DNA of 28,879 nt from Clostridiales bacterium (GTDB lineage: Bacteria > Bacillota > Clostridia > Lachnospirales > Lachnospiraceae), in contig JAHAFI010000035.1 in the NCBI GenBank assembly GCA_018374355.1, forward strand, positions 1-28,879, written 5' to 3'. A program made the position numbers and the translations under genes. This document shows, one piece after another, positions 15,526-23,042 of this stretch; position 1 is the stretch's first letter; the number at the start of each line of letters is the position of its first letter. Under the pieces are notes generated by a model, which saw only the letters and a program-made list of their open reading frames with translations, did no database searches and was not told where the DNA came from.

Positions 15526-17691
15526 TTATCTCAAGATAAAGTCCACGGTTTTCGAGGACAGATCCACCGACACCACCTGCACCTGCACGGGATCTCCCAA
15601 ATGATACGTCCGATGGAACTCTTCGCCCACAAGCTGGTAATTTTCTTCGTCGAAAATATAATAGTCATCTACCAGAGTGCTCACATGTACCAGCCCTTCC
15701 ACCGTATTCGGAAGCTCCACATACAATCCCCAGCCTGTCACACCGGACACCACGCCCTCAAAGACCTGTCCGATCCGTGCTTCCATATATTCTGCCTTTT
15801 TAAGCTTCACGGTCTCCCGTTCCACCTCCTCGGCTCTGCGCTCCAGCATACTGGTCTTCGTTGCAACATCCTCCAGAATCTGCGCGTAGTACATCTTCTT
15901 TTCCTCTTTCATCCTACCCCGGATGGTATCCTTGATAATCCGGTGAATCTGAAGATCCGGATATCTTCGAATAGGAGAAGTAAAGTGGCAGTAATGCTTT
16001 GCAGCCAGTCCGAAATGTCCGCTGCATCCGGTGGTATACCGGGCCTGTTTCATAGAGCGCAGCAAAAGACGGCTGATCAGCGGCTCACTGGCTTCTCCCT
16101 CGATGGAGGTGAGAATTTCCTGAATTTCCAGTGGGGTGATCTCCTCTCTGCCCTTTTGTACCGCAATATTCTGATTCCTGATAAAACTCAGTACCTTTTC
16201 CATCCGGTCTGTATCCGGATTCTCATGGGTACGGTAGAGGAAGGGAATCTCCCTCTCGCAGTACTCTTTGGCCACTGTTTCATTCGCCAGCAGCATGAAA
16301 TCCTCTATGATGCGTGTAGCCACATTCTGCTCATACGCCCGAATCTCCACAGGTCTTCCCATTTCATCGAGAATTACCTTGCTCTCCGGAAAATCAAAGT
16401 CGATAGAGCCTCTCTCTGTCCGGTTCTTTCGGAGGATGGCGGACAGATCCTTCATCTGGTGAAACAGCGGAACCAGCTCCTGATATTCTCTTCTAAGCTC
16501 CTGATCTCCCTCCAGAATACCCTTTACTGCCGTATAAGTCATCCTTCTGTCTACGCAGATCACAGTCTCGGCAATCCTGTGGCCCAGAATCTTACCATTT
16601 GCATCCACATCCACCAGACAACTAAGGGCCAGCCGATCCACTCCCTGATTCAGGGAACAGATACCGTTGGACAGACGTTTCGGCAGCATGGGGATTACCC
16701 GGTCTACCAGATAAACACTGGTTCCTCTTCTGAGGGCTTCCCGATCCATTGCACTGTTTCCCTGCACATAATTGGTCACATCCGCAATATGCACGCCCAG
16801 ATGGTAAACATTTCCTTCCTTTGTCAGAGAAATACCATCATCTAAATCCTTCGCATCCTCCCCGTCAATGGTCACCACGGTCCAATCCCTCAAATCCATT
16901 CTTCCCTGAAAATCACTTTCCAGTACCTCGTCGGGCACACGGGAAGCCTGATTTAAGACCTTTTCAGGAAAATCCATGGGAAGTTCATATCCTCTGGCAA
17001 TAGACAGCACATCAATTCCCGGCTGTCCCTTGCTTCCCAGAATTTCCTGAATCCTTCCTTCAGGATTCTTATTTTTACCGCCGTAACTGACAATCTTTGC
17101 TACTACCTTGTCTCCGTCCTCAGCTCCTTTGGTGTGCTCTCTTGGAATGAACAGATCCCTTCTAAGCTTTGCATTGTCGGGAATAACGAAACCAAAATTC
17201 TGGCTTTTTTCAAAGGTTCCAACGATTTCCGTGATCCCGTGTCCCAGAATCTCCAGAATTTTTCCTTCCCGGCGGTTTCCCTTCTGTTCTGCCTTTACCT
17301 GCACCTGAACCCGGTCCTGATGGAATGCGTACAGCGTATCTTCTTCAGGGATATACAGGTCTTCCTCTTCCCCTTCAATTTCCACAAAACCGAATCCTTT
17401 GGCGTTGGCAATAAATGTTCCCTCCAGAATTTCCGGCTGCTTCTCTTTTACTTCTTTGCGTACCTTCTCATACTTTCCTTTGGGGCAGCAGATCTTTCCT
17501 TCCGCCTCCAGCGCATCCAGCACCTCAAAAAGCTCCGCCCTTTTCCCTTTGGGAATCTGAAGGAGCATGGCTATATCCCGCGCCCGCATGGGGCGGTACT
17601 CTTTGTTGGAAATAAAATCCAACAACAGTTTTTTTCTGTTTTTCAGCTTTTTTTTATTCAATATTTTCCTGTCCTTTACATTTTTCAGCAT
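15526..17691 (-). CDS. rnr: ribonuclease R
   Basis: A 721-residue 3'-5' exoribonuclease that degrades structured RNA and works with the tmRNA system. Domains in order: an N-terminal winged helix (about 1-75), two cold-shock RNA-binding domains (GTFIANAKGFGFVEIE and GTFEKSQNFGFVIPD), and the RNB catalytic domain with the magnesium-binding aspartates in TIDGEDAKDLDDGISL. The RNB signature HFTSPIRRYPDLQIHR and a C-terminal S1 domain (about 635-720) follow. The ATG at 17691 is chosen; an upstream TTG would lie inside a hairpin. The ribosome binding site AAGGGTG (17703-17709) is in the 3' arm of the hairpin after secG, so its use may depend on unfolding. Synteny eno-secG-rnr-smpB supports the call. 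Confidence 0.96.
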   Translation of the reverse strand: MLKNVKDRKILNKKKLKNRKKLLLDFISNKEYRPMRARDIAMLLQIPKGKRAELFEVLDALEAEGKICCPKGKYEKVRKEVKEKQPEILEGTFIANAKGFGFVEIEGEEEDLYIPEEDTLYAFHQDRVQVQVKAEQKGNRREGKILEILGHGITEIVGTFEKSQNFGFVIPDNAKLRRDLFIPREHTKGAEDGDKVVAKIVSYGGKNKNPEGRIQEILGSKGQPGIDVLSIARGYELPMDFPEKVLNQASRVPDEVLESDFQGRMDLRDWTVVTIDGEDAKDLDDGISLTKEGNVYHLGVHIADVTNYVQGNSAMDREALRRGTSVYLVDRVIPMLPKRLSNGICSLNQGVDRLALSCLVDVDANGKILGHRIAETVICVDRRMTYTAVKGILEGDQELRREYQELVPLFHQMKDLSAILRKNRTERGSIDFDFPESKVILDEMGRPVEIRAYEQNVATRIIEDFMLLANETVAKEYCEREIPFLYRTHENPDTDRMEKVLSFIRNQNIAVQKGREEITPLEIQEILTSIEGEASEPLISRLLLRSMKQARYTTGCSGHFGLAAKHYCHFTSPIRRYPDLQIHRIIKDTIRGRMKEEKKMYYAQILEDVATKTSMLERRAEEVERETVKLKKAEYMEARIGQVFEGVVSGVTGWGLYVELPNTVEGLVHVSTLVDDYYIFDEENYQLVGEEFHRTYHLGDPVQVQVVSVDLSSKTVDFILR

Positions 17692-17698
17692 AAATTCG

Positions 17699-17730
17699 AA
17701 AACACCCTTGCAATCCTGCAAGAGTGTTTT
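17699..17730 (-). terminator. hairpin between secG and rnr (terminator/attenuator holding the rnr RBS)
   Basis: A 14-bp stem (17717-17730 with 17699-17712, one G-U pair) with a 4-nt loop starts 12 nt after the secG stop. Its 3' arm contains AAGGGTG, the only plausible ribosome binding site of rnr, and ends in TTTT. It could partly terminate transcription and also mask rnr translation. Confidence 0.75.
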
Positions 17731-17742
17731 TGTTAAAAAGTT

Positions 17743-17979
17743 CTAAAAATTCATATTCAGCACAACAGCTAGTACCATGAACAGTACAGCCATCGCTCTT
17801 GTAGCTTTTATCAGTGTTCCTTCCATGGAACGGCCTTTGTTGCGTCCCCAGTAAGTATCAGCCATACCGGAAATAGCTCCCAGACCCTTCTGTTTTCCTT
17901 CCTGCATCAAAACAACAACTGCTAATGCTATACAATCAATCACGAAAATAATTGTCAATACGATTCTTAAAATTTCCAC
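17743..17979 (-). CDS. secG: preprotein translocase subunit SecG
   Basis: A 78-residue membrane protein with two helices (VEILRIVLTIIFVIDCIALAVVVLMQ and ATRAMAVLFMVLAVVLN). The connecting loop is glycine-rich (EGKQKGLGAISGMADTYWGRNKGRSMEG), the standard SecG layout. It helps SecYE and SecA move proteins across the membrane. The GTG start at 17979 is chosen because AGGAGG lies 7 nt upstream; the longer frame begins with TTG before that site. A near-consensus promoter lies at 18010-18038, so although it follows eno, secG-rnr-smpB can be transcribed independently of it. Confidence 0.95.
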   Translation of the reverse strand: MEILRIVLTIIFVIDCIALAVVVLMQEGKQKGLGAISGMADTYWGRNKGRSMEGTLIKATRAMAVLFMVLAVVLNMNF

Positions 17980-18009
17980 AATCACACCTCCTATGGTCAA
18001 CCATTGATT

Positions 18010-18038
18010 ATTTTACCATAGGCTTCCATATATTTCAA
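18010..18038 (-). promoter_or_regulatory. promoter of secG-rnr-smpB
   Basis: On the minus strand -35 TTGAAA (18033-18038), a 17-nt spacer and -10 TAAAAT (18010-18015), giving a leader of roughly 25 nt before the secG GTG. It lies between the MITE insertion and secG. Confidence 0.82.
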
Positions 18039-18077
18039 CAACTATTTCCTCAAAATTCACATTTCCTCGTACTTTTT

Positions 18078-18219
18078 GTTACTGTTCACTCCGTTCACAG
18101 CAACACGCTTCGCGACGCACACAAAATGTGATTACATCACATTTTGGCGCTGTATGTCTCGGGATTTCCGCGCAGACTGCGCGAAAACACCTCGCGGAAT
18201 ATTGCCAGTGAACAGTATC
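18078..18219. mobile_element. MITE-like element, copy 3 (TIRs plus 8-bp target duplication)
   Basis: A 142-bp element with inverted ends GTTACTGTTCAC (18078-18089) and GTGAACAGTATC (18208-18219), 11 of 12 matching. It is flanked exactly by the direct repeat TACTTTTT (18070-18077 and 18220-18227). On the minus strand it carries the stem TTCCGCG/CGCGGAA, the linker CCGAGACATACAGCG, a perfect 10-bp stem AAAATGTGAT/ATCACATTTT with a 3-nt loop, and GTGTGC. It is inverted relative to the copies at 4848-4991 and 5066-5171. The right-hand target repeat overlaps the stop codon of eno (18226-18228), which is kept intact. The element lies in the 3' region of eno and upstream of the secG promoter. Confidence 0.87.
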
Positions 18220-18225
18220 TACTTT

Positions 18226-19572
18226 TTACCACTTTTCATCCCGTTCCCCGTATTTCAGTTCAAAGGGATTTTCGTATTCTGCCACCTGTCCCAGATACTC
18301 TTCGATGCGGAGAAGCTGGTTGTACTTTGCTGTCCGGTCTGTCCGGCAGGGAGCTCCGGTCTTGATCTGCCCTGCATTGCACGCCACTGCCAAATCTGCA
18401 ATAAACGCATCCTCGGTCTCACCGGAGCGGTGGGAAATCACTGCGCTGTAGCCGTGATGCTGGGCCTCCGCCACTGCATCCAGCGCCTCTGTAAGGGTTC
18501 CGATCTGATTCACCTTCACGAGGATACTGTTGGCCACACCCAGACGAATCCCGCCGTTCAGCCGTTTGGGATTGGTAACGAACAGATCGTCACCCACCAG
18601 TTGGATCTTATCTCCCAGCCTCCGGGTCATTTCCTTCCAGCCGTCCCAGTCCTCCTCTTCCAGTCCGTCCTCAATGGAAACAATGGGGAATTTTTCTAAA
18701 AGCTCCTCATAATATTGAATCATCTCTTCCGAAGTGCGGTAAATCTCCTGACCGGACATCTGGCTTTCCCCGGGAAAATAATATTTTTTCTTTTCTTCAT
18801 CATAAAGTTCACTGGAGGCTGCGTCTATGGCAAAAGCGATTTCCTTTCCCGGCTCATATCCGGCCTGCCGTATGGCCTCCATCATCAGCTCCAGAACCTC
18901 CTCGGAGCTTTTCAGGTCCGGTGCAAATCCTCCTTCATCTCCAACCGCCGTGGACAGCTTTTTGTGCTTCAGAATGATTTTCAGCCGCTGATAGATCTCC
19001 GCGCACATCCGCATTCCTTCCCGGAAGCAGCAGGCGCCCACCGGCATGATCATAAATTCCTGAAGATCCACCGTATTGTCCGCATGTTTCCCTCCGTTTA
19101 GGATGTTCATCATGGGTAAGGGCATCCGTTTTCCGTGAATCCCTCCCAGATATTGGTAAAGGGGAAGCCTGAGCGCCTGCGCTGCCGCCCTTGCAACCGC
19201 CAGAGACACTCCCAGCGTAGCGTTTGCACCCAGACTGCTCTTGTTATCGGTTCCGTCCTCTTCCTGAAGAATCCGGTCAATATATGCCTGATTCAGGGCA
19301 TTTTCCCCGACGATTCTGTCGGAGAGCCGGGTATTTACATTTTTTACCGCCTGCTGTACTCCCAGCCCTCCAAAACGTTCCTGTCCGTCTCTTAATTCCA
19401 CCGCCTCATACTTTCCGGTGGATGCTCCGGAAGGGACAATTGCCCTTCCTGTATATCCGTCAATTCCCATGATGCCCTCTCCCACGGTCACTTCTGCTTC
19501 CACCGTGGGATTGCCTCTGGAATCCAATACTTCTCGTGCGTAAACTCTTCGAATAGGTAAATAACGATACAT
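18226..19572 (-). CDS. eno: enolase (phosphopyruvate hydratase)
   Basis: A 448-residue glycolytic enzyme converting 2-phosphoglycerate to phosphoenolpyruvate in the cytoplasm. Recognised motifs: REVLDSRGNPTVEAEV, PSGASTGKYEAVELRD, NILNGGKHADN, AVGDEGGFAPDL (proton-donor Glu region), FAIDAASSE, SIEDGLEEEDW, LVGDDLFVTN and the catalytic ISHRSGETED loop. AGGAGG stands about 7 nt before the ATG. It is some 15-20 residues longer than a typical bacterial enolase (about 430), from a slightly long start and tail. The upstream aldolase gene ends 78 nt away with no obvious terminator. A TATACT -10-like box lies in that gap without a good -35. A MITE is inserted at its 3' end. Confidence 0.97.
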   Translation of the reverse strand: MYRYLPIRRVYAREVLDSRGNPTVEAEVTVGEGIMGIDGYTGRAIVPSGASTGKYEAVELRDGQERFGGLGVQQAVKNVNTRLSDRIVGENALNQAYIDRILQEEDGTDNKSSLGANATLGVSLAVARAAAQALRLPLYQYLGGIHGKRMPLPMMNILNGGKHADNTVDLQEFMIMPVGACCFREGMRMCAEIYQRLKIILKHKKLSTAVGDEGGFAPDLKSSEEVLELMMEAIRQAGYEPGKEIAFAIDAASSELYDEEKKKYYFPGESQMSGQEIYRTSEEMIQYYEELLEKFPIVSIEDGLEEEDWDGWKEMTRRLGDKIQLVGDDLFVTNPKRLNGGIRLGVANSILVKVNQIGTLTEALDAVAEAQHHGYSAVISHRSGETEDAFIADLAVACNAGQIKTGAPCRTDRTAKYNQLLRIEEYLGQVAEYENPFELKYGERDEKW

Positions 19573-19650
19573 GCAAAACCTCCTGTTCTCAATTCGTTCC
19601 GTGAATAGTATAGACGGATTTTTTGCCCTTTATGTATCGCTTTTTCATTG

Positions 19651-20505
19651 TTAAATTTCTTTCAGGTCCTTCACGCAGTTGAATACTTCCATGTGATGCT
19701 TCACATTCTCGTAAGCGCCCCGCACCATGGCTTCATTCAGGCTGAAATAATTATGCGCCCCTTCTGTCTGCATATATTCTTCCACTCTCTCCATCAGCTT
19801 GTTGAACGTAGCTGTTGCGATGTTCACCTTCACAATTCCCAGCGAAATGGCTTTTCTGAAATCTTCATCGGTGATACCGCTTCCTCCGTGAAGCACCAGC
19901 GGAATCTCTGTATTTTTCTGGATCTTTTCCAGCACATCGAAGGCCAGTTTGGGCGCTGACGGATAATTTCCGTGTGCGTTCCCGATTGCAACAGCCAAAG
20001 CGTCAATTCCGGTCCGTTGGCAGAAAATCTTCGCGTCCTCCGGATTGGTGCAGGCGATTCCGTGATCACAGCTTCCGTCTTCGCTTCCTCCTACCAGACC
20101 AAGCTCTGCCTCTACGGTTGCCCCGTATTTCTTCGCTTTTTCCACCACTTCTATTGTGCGGTTCATATTTTCTTCAAAAGGAAAGGTAGAGCTGTCAAAC
20201 ATGACGGAAGTAAATCCCAGCTCCAGCGCCTTTTCTACCACAGGCATGGTCAGGCCGTGATCCAGATGAACAGCGATATCAACCTTCGCCTCTTTTGCCG
20301 CCTGCACCATCATAGGTCCCATAAGTTCCAGCGGTGAATGTTTCAGCCGCACCTCTGCAATCTGAAGAATGATAGGCGTATTCAATTCTTCTGCCGCCTG
20401 CACTGCGCCTTTCACCATTTCCATATTTCCCACACTGAAAGCGCCGACTCCCCGGTGTTCTCTCTGTGCCTGTTCCATCAGTTTTTTCATTGTCACTAAA
20501 GCCAT
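19651..20505 (-). CDS. class II (zinc) ketose-bisphosphate aldolase family protein, probably the inositol-pathway aldolase
   Basis: A 284-residue metal-dependent aldolase. Catalytic and zinc-site residues visible are HLDHG (Asp82, His83), Glu134 in VEAELG, His178 in GNAHGNY and His206 in LHGGSG. Class II enzymes split fructose-, tagatose- or deoxy-keto-gluconate phosphates to DHAP and an aldehyde. Position as the last gene of the iolC-iolD unit suggests it cleaves 5-dehydro-2-deoxygluconate 6-phosphate to DHAP plus malonate semialdehyde, the job of IolJ in Bacillus (inference). It differs in many positions from Bacillus IolJ as I remember it, so a general fructose- or tagatose-bisphosphate aldolase remains possible. 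The start follows the MFS stop by 3 nt, implying cotranscription. Confidence 0.9.
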   Translation of the reverse strand: MALVTMKKLMEQAQREHRGVGAFSVGNMEMVKGAVQAAEELNTPIILQIAEVRLKHSPLELMGPMMVQAAKEAKVDIAVHLDHGLTMPVVEKALELGFTSVMFDSSTFPFEENMNRTIEVVEKAKKYGATVEAELGLVGGSEDGSCDHGIACTNPEDAKIFCQRTGIDALAVAIGNAHGNYPSAPKLAFDVLEKIQKNTEIPLVLHGGSGITDEDFRKAISLGIVKVNIATATFNKLMERVEEYMQTEGAHNYFSLNEAMVRGAYENVKHHMEVFNCVKDLKEI

Positions 20506-20508
20506 CTC

Positions 20509-21762
20509 TTAGTCCTCCTCACTGCCGGTCATACGACCCAGCTCTCTTTTCAAAATTGTCATACAGATAAATGCCGCAACTGCAAATCCTGTACCGATTG
20601 CAAATACGATCCGCATTCCGTATCCCTGTCCGGTCACCATACCGGTAAGCAGGGGAGCGCCGATTGTAGCAATTACAATACCAAACATCACATATCCATA
20701 GTTTTCCCCCGAATGCTCCATTCCAAAGATCGAGCTGGTAAACGATGGAAAGCTTCCCATAATTCCGCCGTAACAGCCATACATGGCGATAACCGCTGCC
20801 GTCACCGCATAGGAACCGGAAACAGCCAGCACTGCCATAGCCGCAATCGATACCGCCAGCACACCTTTGATACACACGGCTCTTCCCACCTTATCCGCAA
20901 TGGAGGGAAGCACCAGTCTTGTCCCTGCATTTACGATGGAACCCAGCATCACTGCACTTACCGCCAAAGAAGCCGGGATTCCCAGCTCCGTCTGATACGT
21001 CTGGGACACGGGAGACAGGATAAAATAGGACATCAGCCCTAAAAGCATCGTTGCCAGCAGCAGATAAAAGCTTTTCGTGCGCATCATTTCCGAAGAAGTA
21101 TACTCTTTCGGTTTCTTGACCGATACACTGCCGGAAGCGGCTCTTACCTGTTCTCTTTCTGCCGCTTCACGCCATTTTCTGTCAGGAACGTAGAAAAATA
21201 TACTGCATAAAATCCATGAAAGGGCAATTGCACCTCCTACCAGCAGGAACGTGGTTTTCGGGCCCTCCGCCTCCAAAAGCGTCCTGCTTAAAGGGGCAAG
21301 GAAAAATCCGCACAAGCCGTTGGCTGTCACCACCACACCCGACGCGAAACCGGTGCGTCCCGGAAACCATTTCTGGGCTGTGGAAATAATCGTCGTGTAG
21401 ATCATGCCCTGTCCGAATCCCTGCATCACCCCGTAGGTAAGATAAATGGGAATGGGTGACGGAACGATCAAAAATGCGGACAGCAGGATTCCCGCCGTAA
21501 AGATCCCTCCGCCGATGAAAATCACCAGTCTCGGGCTTTTCTTATCCTGCATACGTCCTCCCACAATATTTCCGAAAACAAAAGTGGCCAGAGCCAGATA
21601 AAAGCACATAGACGCCTGCCCCTGCGTCCACCCTGCCTGTTCCATCACATAGGGCTGATAGACCGACCAAACGTGAGGATATCCGGTAAAAAATATTGCA
21701 AATGCTCCGAAAACCATCATGAGCAGTCTCTGTTTTTTCTGAGTCTTTGTCAGTTTTATCAT
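20509..21762 (-). CDS. MFS transporter, oxalate/formate-antiporter (OFA) like
   Basis: A 417-residue transporter with about 12 membrane helices. Features of the OFA branch are FFTGYPHVWSVYQPYVME at the first helix, YGVMQGFGQGMIYTT, and the helix-5 motif WFPGRTGFASGVVVTANGLCGFFLAPLS. Known members move small mono- or dicarboxylates, but many are uncharacterised. Lying between an alcohol dehydrogenase and the aldolase of an inositol cluster, it may import inositol or export an acidic end product such as 3-hydroxypropionate (inference). The gene is 93 nt from the dehydrogenase gene, across a hairpin with a short T-run that could lower its expression. It is coupled to the aldolase by a 3-nt gap. 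Confidence 0.9.
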   Translation of the reverse strand: MIKLTKTQKKQRLLMMVFGAFAIFFTGYPHVWSVYQPYVMEQAGWTQGQASMCFYLALATFVFGNIVGGRMQDKKSPRLVIFIGGGIFTAGILLSAFLIVPSPIPIYLTYGVMQGFGQGMIYTTIISTAQKWFPGRTGFASGVVVTANGLCGFFLAPLSRTLLEAEGPKTTFLLVGGAIALSWILCSIFFYVPDRKWREAAEREQVRAASGSVSVKKPKEYTSSEMMRTKSFYLLLATMLLGLMSYFILSPVSQTYQTELGIPASLAVSAVMLGSIVNAGTRLVLPSIADKVGRAVCIKGVLAVSIAAMAVLAVSGSYAVTAAVIAMYGCYGGIMGSFPSFTSSIFGMEHSGENYGYVMFGIVIATIGAPLLTGMVTGQGYGMRIVFAIGTGFAVAAFICMTILKRELGRMTGSEED

Positions 21763-21815
21763 ACACTTATCCTTCTTTATTTAAGTTCGGGCACGCCGCA
21801 GCGTACCCTCTTTCC

Positions 21816-21844
21816 TAAAAGGGGGCCGGCCTTCGCCGTCCCCC
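21816..21844 (-). terminator. GC-rich hairpin between dehydrogenase and MFS genes
   Basis: On the minus strand GGGGGACGGC (21835-21844) pairs with GCCGGCCCCC (21821-21830) with one mismatch around a GAAG loop, followed by TTTT. The T-run is short, so it is probably a partial terminator or processing site that makes the downstream MFS and aldolase genes less expressed. Confidence 0.6.
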
Positions 21845-21855
21845 TCAAAATCCTG

Positions 21856-23007
21856 TTACCACAGATTTTTGTACATCTGCTCTACTTCTGCCTGTGTAAT
21901 CGCTCTTCTTGTGTTCTGAGGACTTCCGCTGTCCATAGCATCGTATGCCATTTTTCCAATTACATCAAAGAAAGCTTCTTTGTTGATTCCAAACTGCTCC
22001 AGTGTAGGTGTTTCCAGCTCCTCAGTCAGTTTTACCACCTCATCGAGGAATTTTTCACTGGCTTCTTTATCGGAATCGGAAGCATCTGCCGCACCGATGG
22101 CTCTTCCCAAATCTGCAAATCTGTCATATGCCCCTTCCAGCGCAAAGCTCAGGCATTCTTTCATCAGCATCGCATTGGAAAGTCCATGAGCCACATGGAA
22201 CAAAGCTCCAATGGGGCGGCTCATTCCGTGGATCAGTGTAACGGAAGCATTATTAAAGGCGATACCTGCTTCCAGCGCTGCTACGGACATCTCTACCCGG
22301 GCATTTTCATTTTTTCCATCATGGAATGCAGCCGGAAGATACTTGAAAATACGTTTTACTGCAGACAGGGCAAAGCTGTCAGATAAAGTCTGGGCTTTTT
22401 TAGAGGTATAGGCCTCCACTGCATGGCAGAGAGCATCCAGTCCTGTAGCCGCTGTAATCTTCGGCGGTGCAGTCATGGTAAACTGAGGATCGATAACTGC
22501 CAGAGACGGCATCAGCACTTTTCCTTTTAACAGCATTTTGATGTCTTTTTTGGTATCGGTGATGATGGTAAACTGTGTAGCCTCGGAACCGGTTCCCGCA
22601 GTTGTGGGGATGGCCACCATAGGAGGCATTTCCACATCAATGACCTTGCCCATGTAATCCGAAATATTTCCCCCGTTTACCACCAGAGAACCGATGGCTT
22701 TCATGGAATCGATCGGGCTTCCGCCGCCTAAGGCAACCAGAAAGTCGCAGCCTTCCTCTTTGTATTTTTCCAGACCCTTTTCAATCATTGTGTCAGTGGG
22801 TTCCCCTGTGATCTCGGAGTAGATGGTATAAGCCACTCCCTGATTTTTCAGGGCTGTTTCCACCTTCTCACAGTTTCCAAGATCGATCATAACTTTGTCG
22901 GTTACGATCATTGCTTTTTTTCCCAGTGTTCCAAGGGTATTTGCTGCCATATCCAGCGCTCCTGCGCCTGTGATGATCTGTCCCGGTACGATAAACTCTC
23001 TTGCCAT
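21856..23007 (-). CDS. iron-containing alcohol dehydrogenase
   Basis: A 383-residue group III alcohol dehydrogenase. The NAD-binding part has LGGGSPIDSMKAI and PTTAGTGSEAT. The metal site is Asp191, His195, His260 and His274 (GLDALCHAVEAY, LIHGMSRPIGA, VAHGLSNAM), equivalent to the FucO/1,3-propanediol dehydrogenase ligands. It interconverts an aldehyde and an alcohol with NAD(P)H. It is the third gene of the iolC-iolD unit, 35 nt after iolD. Because no malonate-semialdehyde dehydrogenase (IolA) is present, it could reduce malonate semialdehyde to 3-hydroxypropionate and recycle the NADH made by IolG (inference). A general aldehyde reductase is the alternative. Confidence 0.93.
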   Translation of the reverse strand: MAREFIVPGQIITGAGALDMAANTLGTLGKKAMIVTDKVMIDLGNCEKVETALKNQGVAYTIYSEITGEPTDTMIEKGLEKYKEEGCDFLVALGGGSPIDSMKAIGSLVVNGGNISDYMGKVIDVEMPPMVAIPTTAGTGSEATQFTIITDTKKDIKMLLKGKVLMPSLAVIDPQFTMTAPPKITAATGLDALCHAVEAYTSKKAQTLSDSFALSAVKRIFKYLPAAFHDGKNENARVEMSVAALEAGIAFNNASVTLIHGMSRPIGALFHVAHGLSNAMLMKECLSFALEGAYDRFADLGRAIGAADASDSDKEASEKFLDEVVKLTEELETPTLEQFGINKEAFFDVIGKMAYDAMDSGSPQNTRRAITQAEVEQMYKNLW

Positions 23008-23042
23008 AGTATTTTCCTCACTTTCCTGTTATTTTAAGCCTG

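Noticed and set aside
15517..16845. 442-codon open frame on the plus strand
   Set aside because: It lies entirely opposite rnr, whose RNB and S1 motifs are unmistakable; the plus-strand product is Cys/His/Leu-rich and lacks any recognisable domain or ribosome binding site.
19607..19612. eno promoter with -10 TATACT
   Set aside because: The -10 box is good but no acceptable -35 lies 16-18 nt upstream; not strong enough to annotate.
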